This document shows positions 52,272-61,661 of a DNA stretch of 64,000 nt, in pieces (the stretch's first letter is position 1; every line of letters begins with the position of its first letter). Under the pieces are notes generated by a model, which saw only the letters and a list, made by a program, of their open reading frames with translations, made no database searches and was not told the origin of the DNA. The translations under genes and the position numbers were made by a program. This stretch comes from Marinobacterium stanieri (GTDB taxonomy: Bacteria > Pseudomonadota > Gammaproteobacteria > Pseudomonadales > Balneatricaceae), in contig NZ_FTMN01000001.1 of the NCBI RefSeq assembly GCF_900155945.1, positions 635,682 to 699,681 of the forward strand. The letters are read 5' to 3'.

Positions 52272-52775
52272 ATGTTGATCATTCGACCGGAGCCCCTGAG
52301 CGCCGAAGCCTTCAGAGACTTCGGCGAGGTCATCGAAACCCGTGGCCGTGATCACTTCATGATCAATAACGGGTCGACCCAACGTTACCACCGCCTGGCG
52401 GAAGTGATGCTCGGCACACCTGAAGACCGGGGCATCATCAGCATCTTTCGCGCCCAGCGCCTGCCGATGCCGCTGGACGTCAAAATGCTGGAGCGTCACC
52501 CGCTCGGCAGCCAGGCCTTTGTGCCACTCAAGCAAAACCCTTTCCTGGTACTGGTGGCCCCGGCCAGCGACGAGCCCGACCCCAGCGCCATCCGTGCCTT
52601 CATTACAGACGGTACCCAGGGCGTCAATTACCACCCGGGGGTCTGGCATCACCCGGTGTTGGCCTGTGTAGAGGAAGATGACTTCCTGGTGGTCGACCGC
52701 GAAGGCGAGGGCAACAACTGCGACGAGTACTTCTTTGCCGACAACACCCGGATACAGCTGGTACACGACGCTTGA
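52272..52775 (+). CDS. allA: Ureidoglycolate lyase
   Basis: 167 residues. The AllA family features are EPLSAEAFRDFGEVIE at the start, the conserved FRAQRLPMPLDVKMLERHPL, GSQAFVPL, VNYHPGVWHHPVLAC (active-site His region) and FLVVDREGEGNNCDEY. It splits ureidoglycolate to glyoxylate and urea, closing the purine-to-glyoxylate route. It starts with AGGGGAACC before the ATG, immediately after alc. Confidence 0.95.
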   Translation: MLIIRPEPLSAEAFRDFGEVIETRGRDHFMINNGSTQRYHRLAEVMLGTPEDRGIISIFRAQRLPMPLDVKMLERHPLGSQAFVPLKQNPFLVLVAPASDEPDPSAIRAFITDGTQGVNYHPGVWHHPVLACVEEDDFLVVDREGEGNNCDEYFFADNTRIQLVHDA

Positions 52776-52835
52776 GAACAAGAATAAAACCGGCACAGAC
52801 AGAGTAATCGTGCCACTGCAGTTTGAGGAGAACAC

Positions 52836-54014
52836 ATGGATCCCTACATCACAGAATGGCTGAACCTGGCCGTGCGCTGGGCACATATGATTGCCGGTGT
52901 CGCCTGGATCGGCGCGTCCTTCTACTTCAACTGGCTGGAAAACCATTTGGACCGACGCAATCCACGTGAAGGCTTATCCGGTGATCTCTGGGCCATTCAT
53001 GGGGGCGGTATTTACCACCTGGAGAAATACAAGCTGGCCCCCGCCCAAATGCCGGAAAAACTGCACTGGTTCAAGTGGGAAGCCTACGCGACCTTCCTCT
53101 CCGGCTTCGCTTTGCTGACAGTGGTGTACTACCTCAATGCCCAACTGTATCTGGTGGCGCCGGGCTCGGATCTAGGCTCTGCCGCAGCAATCGCCATAGG
53201 TGTGGGCAGCCTGCTGATCGGCTGGTTCACCTATACCTTCCTTTGCGACTCAGCGCTGGGCAAAAAGCCGGGGCTGCTGGGTCTGGTCATTTTTGCCCTG
53301 CTCGTCTTTGCCGCCTGGGCGCTGTCACAGGTTTTCAGCGGGCGTGGTGCTTTCATACATGTAGGGGCCATTATTGGCACCATCATGGTGGGCAATGTCT
53401 TCCGCGTCATCATGCCGGCACAGCGCGCGCTGCTGAAGGCCGTTGCAGAAGGCCGTGAGCCAGACCCGGCACTGCCGGCCAAAGGGTTGCTGCGCTCTCG
53501 CCATAACAACTATTTCACACTACCGGTGCTGTTCATCATGATCAGCAACCATTTCCCCAGCACTTTTGGTGCGGAGTTCAACTGGGCCGTATTGGCTGCG
53601 CTGTCCGCATTGAGCGTGCTGGTGCGTCACTACTTCAACACCCGACATGCAACACAGCAATTTGCCTGGGCACTGCCGGCTGCTGCGCTTGGTATGGTGA
53701 CACTGGCGTTCGTGCTGGCACCTCAGAACAACAGCCGGGCCGCGACACAAGAGGTCAGCTTTAATCAGGTGTCTCAGGTGATTGAACAGCGCTGCACCGT
53801 GTGCCACTCCAGCAGTCCAAGCTTTGCCGGTTTCAGCAGTGCACCGGCAGGCATCACTTTTGACAGCGCCGAGCAGATCAAGCTGCTATCGCCGCGCATC
53901 CATGCCCAGTCAATCGCCACTCAGGCAATGCCCCTGGGCAATGTCACCCAAATGACCCAGGAGGAGCGCGACCTGCTCGGCCGCTGGATCGCCAACGGTG
54001 CTTCAATCGACTGA
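52836..54014 (+). CDS. puuD: Membrane-bound urate hydroxylase PuuD with cytochrome c domain
   Basis: 392 residues. About eight transmembrane helices make up residues 1-310 (WAHMIAGVAWIGASFYFNWL, IHGGGIYHLEKYK and SRHNNYFTLPVLFIMISNHF, with conserved His). A C-terminal periplasmic cytochrome c domain follows, with one heme motif CTVCH (in EQRCTVCHSSSPSF) and a distal Met region QAMPLGNVTQM. PuuD oxidises urate to 5-hydroxyisourate and sends the electrons to the respiratory chain instead of making H2O2. It is the last gene of the puuE operon and is followed by a strong terminator. Confidence 0.95.
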   Translation: MDPYITEWLNLAVRWAHMIAGVAWIGASFYFNWLENHLDRRNPREGLSGDLWAIHGGGIYHLEKYKLAPAQMPEKLHWFKWEAYATFLSGFALLTVVYYLNAQLYLVAPGSDLGSAAAIAIGVGSLLIGWFTYTFLCDSALGKKPGLLGLVIFALLVFAAWALSQVFSGRGAFIHVGAIIGTIMVGNVFRVIMPAQRALLKAVAEGREPDPALPAKGLLRSRHNNYFTLPVLFIMISNHFPSTFGAEFNWAVLAALSALSVLVRHYFNTRHATQQFAWALPAAALGMVTLAFVLAPQNNSRAATQEVSFNQVSQVIEQRCTVCHSSSPSFAGFSSAPAGITFDSAEQIKLLSPRIHAQSIATQAMPLGNVTQMTQEERDLLGRWIANGASID

Positions 54015-54039
54015 GGGCCGTCTCCACCCTCCTCTCCGG

Positions 54040-54063
54040 GCCCTGTCTCGACAGGGCTTTTTT
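54040..54063 (+). terminator. Rho-independent terminator after puuD
   Basis: GCCCTGTC-tc-GACAGGGC followed by six T, 26 bases after the puuD stop. Confidence 0.92.
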
Positions 54064-54108
54064 ATATTCCGCATTTGGCTTGAGGAGTCTTCAAGCCCGG
54101 TGCTAACA

Positions 54109-54136
54109 TTGACTTAATACTTAACCCCGGAGTCAA
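54109..54136. promoter_or_regulatory. Possible operator in front of the second TetR gene
   Basis: TTGACTTAATACTT (from 54109) matches the xdhA operator in its left half, and AGTCAA (54131-54136) matches its right half, with a wider gap than in the strong sites. Its position 22-49 bases before the ATG suits autorepression. Confidence 0.45.
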
Positions 54137-54157
54137 AAAAAGGATTCGGTCGAGGCG

Positions 54158-54796
54158 ATGTCTAAAATTAGTGAGCACAACCGGTCCCTGATCATTCAGG
54201 CTGCCAGTGAGATTTTTGCTGAAAAAGGCTATGCCGCCACCAAAATCATCGACATCGCCAGGCATGCCGGGCTGCCCAAGCCCAATATTTATTACTACTT
54301 CAAGAGCAAGGAAAACCTCTACCGCAGCGTCATCGAGAACGTCATCGACCTGATTTTCCAGGCTGAGCTGCCGCTGCACGGCAACGCGGATCCTGCCACG
54401 GCACTGGAACAGTATATTTATGCCAAGGTGCATGTATCCCGCCGTTATCCCCACGCGTCCAAGGTGTTCTCCAGCGAAATCATGCACGGCGCCCCCCATC
54501 TGCCGGAAGAGATCGCCGCACGAATGAAGCAGCAGACCCTGGCATGCTGCAACAAGATTCAGGAATGGATTGATGCCGGATTGATGGACCCGGTGGACCC
54601 GCAACACCTGCTGTTCACCATCTGGGCCTCAACCCAGACCTACGCCGATTTCGACTGGCAAATTGCCATGGTGAGTGGCAAGCCCGAAATGTCGGAGACG
54701 GATTTCGATATTGCCGCACACCAGCTGACACAACTGGTGCTGAAAGGCTGCGGCGTGAAGCCAGCGGAACAGGTAAAAACCGACCTGGCAGTCTAA
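54158..54796 (+). CDS. TetR/AcrR regulator, RutR-like, probable purine-catabolism repressor
   Basis: 212 residues. The TetR HTH lies at about 12-55 (EKGYAATKIIDIARHAGLPK, then NIYYYFKSKENLYRS). The RutR-type C-terminal domain has KVFSSEIMHGAPHLPEEI and FTIWASTQTYADFDW. It is a paralogue of the regulator at 2923-3576. Its position at the end of the ureide operon and the TGACT-n4-AGTCA sites at xdhA, puuE and its own promoter suggest it represses the pathway. The inducer could be xanthine, urate or a pyrimidine; this is not shown by sequence. Confidence 0.88.
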   Translation: MSKISEHNRSLIIQAASEIFAEKGYAATKIIDIARHAGLPKPNIYYYFKSKENLYRSVIENVIDLIFQAELPLHGNADPATALEQYIYAKVHVSRRYPHASKVFSSEIMHGAPHLPEEIAARMKQQTLACCNKIQEWIDAGLMDPVDPQHLLFTIWASTQTYADFDWQIAMVSGKPEMSETDFDIAAHQLTQLVLKGCGVKPAEQVKTDLAV

Positions 54797-54874
54797 TCAG
54801 GGCTATCGACCGAAAAATGCGCCGGGATACCGAAGCTCACAAAGCCACGGCCCCCCTTCCTTGAAATCCGCTAT

Positions 54875-56077
54875 TTAATGGGCGTGTTCACGCTCCAGAC
54901 TGCGTAGCCGGTTCAGGCAGATAATGCCTAGAATGGGGCCTGGCAACAGCAGCCAGGACAGCCAATGCACGGGCATCACATCAATCATGGCGCTCAACAG
55001 GGCCACTGAGATCACGGATAGCGTAAAGCCCAGGCAGTTCATCAGCGTCAGCGCACTGCCCATCACCTCCACAGGCGCATTCTGCGCCGACAGGCTCGAT
55101 AGCTGGGGCGAATCCGCCGACACGCTCAGGCCCCACACAAACCAGAACAGCATCACCAGCCAGAATGGCAGCTGGAACGCCAGTGGAGACAGCAGGCAAC
55201 AAAGCCCTGACAGAATCAACATGGTTTTCGCCACCGGCCCACTGCCGGTACGAAGCGAAATATTACCGCCCGCAATACAGCCCAGGCAGCCCGAGCCCAG
55301 AATCAGAAAGCTGAGCAGGCCAATATTCAAATCCGCCTGTTGCTGCTGACTCCAAGCCTGCAACCAGATCGGTGCAAACGCCCAAACCGCGTACAGCTCC
55401 CACATATGGCCAAAATAGCCACTGGCCGCCAACCGCCAGGGACGGTGACGCAATGCCAGCACCAGTGCATGCCAGCGCAGGGGCGTACCACGATAAAGCG
55501 CCGGTCCATCCGGCACACCAAGAAGAATCAACACACCCGCAATTACCGAAGCGCCCCCGGCCGCCAGTATGACTTGTTGCCAGTTATTACCCAGCATGCC
55601 GGAAATCAGATGTGGCGCCGCGCTGCCAAGCACCAGCGCCCCGACCAGGTAGCCAAGCGCCCGCCCCAGCCCCTGTGGAAACCAGCTCGCCGCCAGCTTC
55701 ATACCCACGGGGTAGATGCCGGCCAGTAGTACACCACTGAAGAAACGCAGGGTCAGCAAGGTATCCAGACTATCGGCAAAGAGGACAAGGGCACCGCTCA
55801 ACAGTGCACTGCCCCAGGCGCAGAGTACAAACAGAAGACGTGGCGATATCCGGTCTGCCAAAGCAATCAAGGCAAACACCAGACACCCCAGAATAAAACC
55901 GATTTGAACCGAGTTGGTTAAACTGGCTACCGCCGATACCGGCAAGCCCCAGTCCGTCTGCAGTGCCGGCATGATTGCGTTCCCGGCGAGCCAGTTCACC
56001 GTACCCAGAAACTGGGCAATCACCAGCAGGGGCAATATGTGCCTCGGCCTGACCTGCTGCGCTTCTGCTGAGCACAT
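54875..56077 (-). CDS. MFS transporter
   Basis: 400 residues with twelve predicted helices in two bundles. The N-terminal half has GFILGCLVFALIALADRISPR, with the family loop motif G-x-x-x-D-R between helices 2 and 3. ARO/nitrate-type features are absent, and I cannot name a substrate. The start at 56077 gives a short cytoplasmic N-terminus with basic residues. It lies 141 bases downstream of the RpiR gene on the same strand and may belong to the same transcript as the C45 enzyme and ABC genes. Confidence 0.87.
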   Translation of the reverse strand: MCSAEAQQVRPRHILPLLVIAQFLGTVNWLAGNAIMPALQTDWGLPVSAVASLTNSVQIGFILGCLVFALIALADRISPRLLFVLCAWGSALLSGALVLFADSLDTLLTLRFFSGVLLAGIYPVGMKLAASWFPQGLGRALGYLVGALVLGSAAPHLISGMLGNNWQQVILAAGGASVIAGVLILLGVPDGPALYRGTPLRWHALVLALRHRPWRLAASGYFGHMWELYAVWAFAPIWLQAWSQQQQADLNIGLLSFLILGSGCLGCIAGGNISLRTGSGPVAKTMLILSGLCCLLSPLAFQLPFWLVMLFWFVWGLSVSADSPQLSSLSAQNAPVEVMGSALTLMNCLGFTLSVISVALLSAMIDVMPVHWLSWLLLPGPILGIICLNRLRSLEREHAH

Positions 56078-56092
56078 TCTTATTGTTCCTTA

Positions 56093-56142
56093 TATGGCAG
56101 GGGGAATGTCCATCATGCTTCAGGAACAACTGGACTGCCATA
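56093..56142. repeat. Inverted repeat between the RpiR and MFS genes
   Basis: TATGGCAG (56093-56100) / CTGCCATA (56135-56142), perfect over 8 bp with a 34-base loop. It may be an mRNA structure within the operon. Confidence 0.35.
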
Positions 56143-56218
56143 GCAAGATGGTATTCATTCCAAAGGGCAGCATCTCACTCGGACTGGTGCGCGGCAGTGA
56201 CAGACAGCCATGGGCCTG

Positions 56219-57106
56219 TCATTCGATATTAAACGCCTGGATCATGCGATCCCGCTCAGCCAGGGCCTGTTCAGACCGTTCAGGCGAAGCGGCTGCACAG
56301 CCATTAATCAGACACTCGGCCAGCAGAATAAAACTGGTGAGCGAGTTGGAAATGAAGCTGCTCTCATGGGGTGCAAACAGGGCGACATTGGAGAGCTCAA
56401 CCAGCGGCGACTCCAGCCCGTCAGTGATGGCAAGCACAGGCATGCCCTTCTCCCGTGCAACCTGTGCCACCTCGATAACGCCCCTGGAGTAAGGCGCACA
56501 ACTGGTCACAATGAGCAGATCCTGAGGGTCCAGTGATGCGATTGCTTCAGCCACCCCCAGATCACTGCTGCCCAGCAGATGCACATCCGACCGGATCATG
56601 CGCAACCCATAGACAAGAAAGCTGGCCATGGCATGAAACTGGCGAATGCCATACACAGACACACGTTGAGTCTCATTGATCAGCGCAACCGCCTTGTCAA
56701 AACTGGCGCCGTCAAAATGCTGCATCAAATAGCCGATGTTGTCCTGATTGTCTCGACACAGTTGATGCGCCAGCTGGTGGCTGGGCAACTCACTGTCGAG
56801 CGCGGTACGGGCATGGTCGGAATAAAACGGGGCTGGGGTTGAGCTGCTCAGCAGTACCTGTTGCAAGGCACCGAAATTGGGATACCCCAGGCTGCGCGCC
56901 AGGCGGCTGATGGTGGAGGAGTTGACCTTCAGCTTGGCCGATAACGACGTAATGGAAAGCAGAGCCGGATCGCGATCCATCTCCAGGATTTCCTGCATCG
57001 CCTTGCGTGCCTTGGGGCCCAGGCGAACCTGGCTACGTCCATGCGCGATCTCGAGCATCAGATCGCGCAACTCTTGCATGTTGGTGGGTGCTTCAGGTGT
57101 TGTCAT
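56219..57106 (-). CDS. RpiR/MurR family regulator (HTH and SIS domains)
   Basis: 295 residues. The N-terminal HTH_6 domain (about 20-95) has ITSLSAKLKVNSSTISRLAR and LGYPNFGALQQVLL. The C-terminal SIS domain (about 125-260) has RVSVYGIRQFHAMASFLVYG and DLLIVTSCAPYSRGVIEVAQ; SIS domains bind phosphosugars or related ligands. The gene overlaps the C45 enzyme gene by one base, so they are co-expressed, and it probably controls this operon in response to its substrate. Confidence 0.9.
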   Translation of the reverse strand: MTTPEAPTNMQELRDLMLEIAHGRSQVRLGPKARKAMQEILEMDRDPALLSITSLSAKLKVNSSTISRLARSLGYPNFGALQQVLLSSSTPAPFYSDHARTALDSELPSHQLAHQLCRDNQDNIGYLMQHFDGASFDKAVALINETQRVSVYGIRQFHAMASFLVYGLRMIRSDVHLLGSSDLGVAEAIASLDPQDLLIVTSCAPYSRGVIEVAQVAREKGMPVLAITDGLESPLVELSNVALFAPHESSFISNSLTSFILLAECLINGCAAASPERSEQALAERDRMIQAFNIE

Positions 57107-58146
57107 CAGGAATGGCCGGGCACTGTGCCTTTTAATACGGGTGGGTCAGACAGATCAGAGCCGTAAATTGTCCAGCTTATTGTCTCCTTTGCAATTGTTA
57201 TCACCGCAGTGGACAGGGTGTTCTCCCGATCAGGGTCATCCGGGCATTCACGGTGTATGGGCAGACCCTCACCGGAAGTGTCCCCCAATATATCCAGCGG
57301 GTTCTTCGTTCCCTGGCTCAACAGCTGTTCGCCCCTGATTTGTCGATCGCGGGAAGATTCGGTAGTTGCCTGCGCCTGGATACCCGACTGCAGGTGCAGG
57401 GCATGGTTGGCATGCACAGCCCCTGCCTCAATGTCACGAATCGAGTGCTGCCCATTGCCAAACTCAACGCTGATCAGCCGCGGATCATCCGCCTGGGCCA
57501 GGGTAAAGTGAAAACCGCCACTGTTAGAGTGCTGTTGAATCAAGACAAGGGCTTCATCCAGCGTCTGAACTTTCATCAACGCCCGCCCCAACACCATGCG
57601 TGGCAGTGTTGGTGCACATCCCAGCAACCGTAAGTTATTCACCGCCTGTACCAGACCCGTTTCCGTGACGGCATAGGTGTGGCCCGGAATAGAACCCGGA
57701 TAGCAGAACGAGGCAAAGCCGGGCCCCTTATTCGGAGTCACCTGTGCAATGAAGCAGTGACCCTTGAAGAACGGCAAGCCGTCTTCGTTATGGGCAATCG
57801 TGTGCCTCCCCTCCTCGGCCAGCTGCACGGTCGTACACCCATCCGGCACCGACGCCAGCAGATCGCCTCGACAGTTCCAGGCAAAGACCTGCTGCAACGG
57901 CAGCTCCAACCCATATGCCAGACCTTCCAGCTCCTGCCAGATATCCGGAAATTGAGTGCGAACACTGTGCTCCAACACCGCAAGGCGCGGCTGGTGAGCA
58001 TCGGAATTCACCTCTTCCCAGAGCGCATCCCGCACCAGGAACGTCTGCACGGCATCACGGCCCAGGCGCCCCAGCTGACGCCCAATCTCTTCGGGGCTGC
58101 CGGATACTAGGTGCCAGCCAAGCTCATCATTGATCTGTTCAGACAT
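57106..58146 (-). CDS. C45 family peptidase / acyltransferase (Ntn-hydrolase)
   Basis: 346 residues. It has the isopenicillin N acyltransferase-like (IAT, peptidase C45) pattern. The N-terminal prosegment ends at ASVPDGCTTV, where Cys104 after Gly103 is the autocatalytic cleavage site and nucleophile. IAHNEDG and CYPGSIPGHTYAVTETGLVQ follow, and MVLGRALMKVQTLDEAL marks the C-terminal half. Such enzymes cleave or form amide bonds of acylated amino acids, peptides or beta-lactams. Lying between an RpiR regulator and an amino-acid-type ABC importer, it probably hydrolyses an imported N-acylated compound. Confidence 0.85.
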   Translation of the reverse strand: MSEQINDELGWHLVSGSPEEIGRQLGRLGRDAVQTFLVRDALWEEVNSDAHQPRLAVLEHSVRTQFPDIWQELEGLAYGLELPLQQVFAWNCRGDLLASVPDGCTTVQLAEEGRHTIAHNEDGLPFFKGHCFIAQVTPNKGPGFASFCYPGSIPGHTYAVTETGLVQAVNNLRLLGCAPTLPRMVLGRALMKVQTLDEALVLIQQHSNSGGFHFTLAQADDPRLISVEFGNGQHSIRDIEAGAVHANHALHLQSGIQAQATTESSRDRQIRGEQLLSQGTKNPLDILGDTSGEGLPIHRECPDDPDRENTLSTAVITIAKETISWTIYGSDLSDPPVLKGTVPGHS

Positions 58147-58864
58147 GTTGCAGAAAATCCTTCAGACGGTCATTGGGAGGGTTATCGATAAGCTCTCGAG
58201 GGTCACCGTCAACGGCAATCTTTCCGTGTTCCATAAAGATCAGCCGTGTCCCCACCTGCTTGGCAAACCCGATCTCATGCGTCACAACAATCATGGTCAT
58301 CCCTTCCTCGGCCAGCTGGCGCATCACGTTCAGCACCTCCTGCTTGAGCTCCGGGTCCAGTGCTGAGGTAGCTTCATCAAACAGCATCACCTTGGGCTTG
58401 ATCGCCAATGCTCGAGCGATGGCAACACGCTGCTGCTGACCGCCTGACAGCTCGGAAGGAAAATGCTTCGCCTTGTCCTCAAGCCCGACTTTTTTCAGCA
58501 GTTCCATCGCAACCCTGTCGGCTTCCTGGCGATCTGCACCTCTGACTTTCTTCGGACCAAAAGCCACATTTTCCAGTGCGGTAAGCTGGGGGAAGAGGTT
58601 GAACTGCTGGAACACCATGCCCGCTTCCTGGCGAATCTCACGCAGCTGTTTGGCGCCTGAGTTCACACTGATGCCATCCACTACCAAGTCGCCGTCGGTA
58701 ATTTGCTCCAGCCCATTGATACACCGCAGCAGCGTCGATTTGCCGGACCCCGATGGGCCGATCAGCACAACCACCTCCCCGGCATCGATACTCAAATCAA
58801 CCTGGTCCAGAACTTTCAGCGCACCAAAATGCTTTGAGGTCTTGTTGAACGTAATAATGCTCAT
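58139..58864 (-). CDS. Polar amino-acid ABC transporter ATPase (GlnQ-like)
   Basis: 241 residues. It has Walker [20 protein letters not shown]-loop [14 protein letters not shown], signature [16 protein letters not shown], Walker [16 protein letters not shown] and the switch His in [11 protein letters not shown]. This is the GlnQ/HisP branch that energises import of polar amino acids and opine-like compounds. It overlaps the C45 gene by eight bases and the permease gene by four. Confidence 0.95.
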   Translation of the reverse strand: MSIITFNKTSKHFGALKVLDQVDLSIDAGEVVVLIGPSGSGKSTLLRCINGLEQITDGDLVVDGISVNSGAKQLREIRQEAGMVFQQFNLFPQLTALENVAFGPKKVRGADRQEADRVAMELLKKVGLEDKAKHFPSELSGGQQQRVAIARALAIKPKVMLFDEATSALDPELKQEVLNVMRQLAEEGMTMIVVTHEIGFAKQVGTRLIFMEHGKIAVDGDPRELIDNPPNDRLKDFLQHV

Positions 58865-59523
58865 AGAATCCTCATCCTCTTCTCGATAATGCGCAGCAGA
58901 AGGGTCAGTGTTCCGGTCATCAGCAGGTAGATCACGGCAACGGCGGTCCAGATTTCCACCGCGCGAAAGTTGGATGCCATGATCTCCTGGCCCGTTCTCG
59001 CAAGTTCACCCACACCGATCACAATGAACAGCGACGTATCCTTGAGGCTGACAATGAACTGGTTACCCAAGGGGGGAATCAGGCGGCGAAAAGCCAGCGG
59101 ACCGGTAATGTAGAGCAGCACTTTCCAGTAGGGCAGCCCCATGGCCAGGCCCGCTTCCGTCAGTCCTTTGGAGATGGACAGCAGTGCGCCTCGCACAATT
59201 TCGGCAATGTAGGCACCGGCATTCACAATGATGGCCAGTATGGCCGCCGATAGAGGGTCGATTCTGATATCGGCCAGAACCGGCAGGGCAAAGTAGAGAA
59301 ACATCACCTGCACAACAATAGGCGTACCGCGAATCACCTCGATATAGACGAAGGCAACGGCATTCAGAAAGCGGCCGCCATAGGCGCGCATCAGGCCGGC
59401 CACCACGCCCAGAAACATGCCGCCGATAAGGCCAACCACTGTGATATACAGCGTAGTTTTAGCGCCGGCAGCAAGCTCTGGCAAAAACGAAAAAATTACG
59501 GACCAATCTATTTCCACACTCAT
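58861..59523 (-). CDS. Polar amino-acid ABC transporter permease (GlnP-like)
   Basis: 220 residues from the ATG at 59523; an upstream extension to 59607 would overlap the preceding gene and is rejected. About five helices. The EAA-type loop is present as [20 protein letters not shown], followed by [20 protein letters not shown], and the family segment [19 protein letters not shown]. It works with the GlnQ-like ATPase and the GlnH-like binding protein on either side. Confidence 0.94.
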   Translation of the reverse strand: MSVEIDWSVIFSFLPELAAGAKTTLYITVVGLIGGMFLGVVAGLMRAYGGRFLNAVAFVYIEVIRGTPIVVQVMFLYFALPVLADIRIDPLSAAILAIIVNAGAYIAEIVRGALLSISKGLTEAGLAMGLPYWKVLLYITGPLAFRRLIPPLGNQFIVSLKDTSLFIVIGVGELARTGQEIMASNFRAVEIWTAVAVIYLLMTGTLTLLLRIIEKRMRIL

Positions 59524-59582
59524 CACCTCTACAACAGGGACAGCAGGATGGGACCAGGCCCATCCATGTTTCAGGCCATCAA

Positions 59583-60323
59583 TCAGCTGGACGGCTTGCC
59601 AAACCACTTGCTGTAGATTTCGTCATAGCGCCCATCGGCACGCATGTTCGCCAGGGCTGCATTGACCTTTTCCACCAAGTCGCTGCCTTTGGGGAAAGCG
59701 ATGCCATACTGGTGGGCCATCATCTGAGTGCCAACCGCTTTCACCTGGCCGTTACCCGCCTTGGCGATGTAGTAGAGAACGTTGGGTGTATCGTGCATGG
59801 CGGCATCGGCGCGCCCTGTGCGCAATTCGAGATAGGCATTGTCAATGTTGGGGAATTTACGCAGATCGGTGTCGGTGAAGTTTTCCTCGGCATAATCTGA
59901 CGCCGAAGTGCCGGTTTTCACGGCCAGCGTTTTGCCAGCCAGGTCCTCGGCACCTTTAATCGCACTATCGGCCGGGACCATCAGCAGAAAACCGCTGTCG
60001 TAGTAACCGTCCGAGAAGTCGATCACCTTTTCACGCTCCGGCTTGATGGTGATCCCTGCCAGAGCAACATCGACCTGCCCGGTCTGCAAGGCGGGAATAA
60101 TGCCGGCAAAGTCCATGGGCTGAAGCTTGTATTCGAGGCCAAGTTCGGTCGCGATGGCACTCCACATGTCGATATCAAAGCCGACATACTTGTCCCCTTC
60201 CTTGAATTCAAAGGGCACGAAAGCGGTATCCGTAGCAACAACCAGTTCATCAGCGGCCACTGCGGTTGCAGTCATGGACAGGCCGAGTACAGCACTTGCG
60301 GCTAGCTTGAGCAGTGTTTTCAT
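59583..60323 (-). CDS. Polar amino-acid ABC transporter binding protein (GlnH-like)
   Basis: 246 residues. The signal peptide is cleaved near AVAA-DELVV. The SBP_bac_3 fold shows [31 protein letters not shown], and [21 protein letters not shown]. The ligand pocket includes the conserved Arg in ITIKPERE and Asp in HDTPNV, as expected for an alpha-amino acid or N-substituted amino acid. It is the first gene of the minus-strand operon that continues to the C45 enzyme and perhaps the MFS gene. The promoter is in the 60324-60580 gap, which is AT-rich around 60390-60440. Confidence 0.93.
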   Translation of the reverse strand: MKTLLKLAASAVLGLSMTATAVAADELVVATDTAFVPFEFKEGDKYVGFDIDMWSAIATELGLEYKLQPMDFAGIIPALQTGQVDVALAGITIKPEREKVIDFSDGYYDSGFLLMVPADSAIKGAEDLAGKTLAVKTGTSASDYAEENFTDTDLRKFPNIDNAYLELRTGRADAAMHDTPNVLYYIAKAGNGQVKAVGTQMMAHQYGIAFPKGSDLVEKVNAALANMRADGRYDEIYSKWFGKPSS

Positions 60324-60580
60324 CTTCAGTTACCTTTTTTGTTTTGAACGTGAGTGTTCAGATTTTCATCAATGCGCACCCCGGTAGTGCAAATATAGTT
60401 GCTATAGCACAAAGATAAAGCAAAAATATTTGCATAAAGATAGCAAAAGCCTTCTATCCGGACTTCGGTTACGGCACCAGAAACAACAGCATGATTCGTG
60501 CCATTAAAGTCGTAGAAGGCTTTTTCAAAGAAATCTGGAGCTGAAAATACGCTTTTCGGTACCTCAGTCCTTGAGTGGTG

Positions 60581-61480
60581 TCACCCGAGCCACTCCTGCG
60601 GCAGTGACTGACGGATATAGGTGAGAAAGACCTGGGCCCTGCGGGTCAGTGAGCCATGGGGGTAAAGCAAATAGATGCCCTGTGAGGGGCCTTGCCATTC
60701 CGGCAGACACTTCACCAGCCCGCCCGGGTGGTGACTTTCACGGCGGGACACACTCCAGTCCGGCAGCAGGCCAAGCCCCCCGCCATTAACGATTGCATCC
60801 ACCTTCATGAACAACCGGTCCACTTTCAATCGGCTGTTGGCAAGGCTGGGTTTGCTGCGCCCTTCGTTCAGATGCCAGAACTCAACACCGTCCTGCTCTT
60901 CACTGCCAAGCCCTATCCAGCGGTGACAGGCAAGATCACTGGGGTGAGCCGGAGGTTCATGCTGTTGCAGGTAGGCCGGACTGGCATAGACACTTTGATG
61001 CAAGGTGCCGATATGTTCGCAGTTCATCCCCGTTTCCGGCTCTTTCCCCAGCCAGAGACAGAGCCCATCCTTCTGCTCCAGCCCCGGTGGGGCTATCTGC
61101 GTTTTAAGGCTGACCTCCAGTCCCGGAAAGGTGTTCATGAACTCAAGCATCAGCGGCCCGAACCAGGGCCTGAGCAGAGCATCGTGGCAGTTCACCACCA
61201 GCTTGCCGCTGACATCCTGCTTCAGTTCATCCAGCGCTGAGCGACCATTACCCGCCAGATCGAGTATTTCCTGTGCGTAGTGCAGAAAGAGCTTGCCGGC
61301 TTCTGTCGGGATCAGCTTGTTGGACTCCCGCCTCAGCAGTGCCTGCCCCAGCTCAGATTCCAGCTGCCGAATACGTCGGCTCATGGTCGACTTGGGCAAA
61401 TCAAGCATGCGTGCACTTTCAGTGAGGCTTTGGCTTTTCATAACAGAGACAAAAGCCTCCAACTCTTTCAGATCAAACAT
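60581..61480 (-). CDS. LysR family transcriptional regulator
   Basis: 299 residues. The winged HTH covers residues 1-60 (LTESARMLDLPKSTMSRRIR, then QLESELGQALLRRES), followed by a PBP2_CrgA-like effector domain (LVVNCHDALLRPWFGPLMLE, VNGGGLGLLPDWSVSR). The regulator is divergent from the siderophore-type ABC genes (182 bases) and follows the amino-acid ABC operon in the same direction. Either could be its target. There is no obvious pairing by sequence. Confidence 0.9.
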   Translation of the reverse strand: MFDLKELEAFVSVMKSQSLTESARMLDLPKSTMSRRIRQLESELGQALLRRESNKLIPTEAGKLFLHYAQEILDLAGNGRSALDELKQDVSGKLVVNCHDALLRPWFGPLMLEFMNTFPGLEVSLKTQIAPPGLEQKDGLCLWLGKEPETGMNCEHIGTLHQSVYASPAYLQQHEPPAHPSDLACHRWIGLGSEEQDGVEFWHLNEGRSKPSLANSRLKVDRLFMKVDAIVNGGGLGLLPDWSVSRRESHHPGGLVKCLPEWQGPSQGIYLLYPHGSLTRRAQVFLTYIRQSLPQEWLG

Positions 61481-61539
61481 GCTCGCAACACCGTTCCATT
61501 TTCTGCAACACCTTGTGCCAGACTAGCACCTTCAAATCC

Positions 61540-61560
61540 AAATAAGAAGCATTATTATTA
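61540..61560. promoter_or_regulatory. Weak Fur-box-like sequence
   Basis: AATAAGAAGCATTATTATT, about 100 bases upstream of the iron-type ABC operon, resembles the AT-rich repeats of a Fur box (GATAAT triplets) only loosely. It is listed because such operons are usually Fur-repressed. Confidence 0.25.
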
Positions 61561-61661
61561 CCACATGAATTTGTAGCCGCTGCCCGCCGCTGCTTCCCGT
61601 TGAAGCTATGTAATACAGGCAGTACGGGCCGCTCCAGTTAATTAAACCCCACCTTGTGAGT

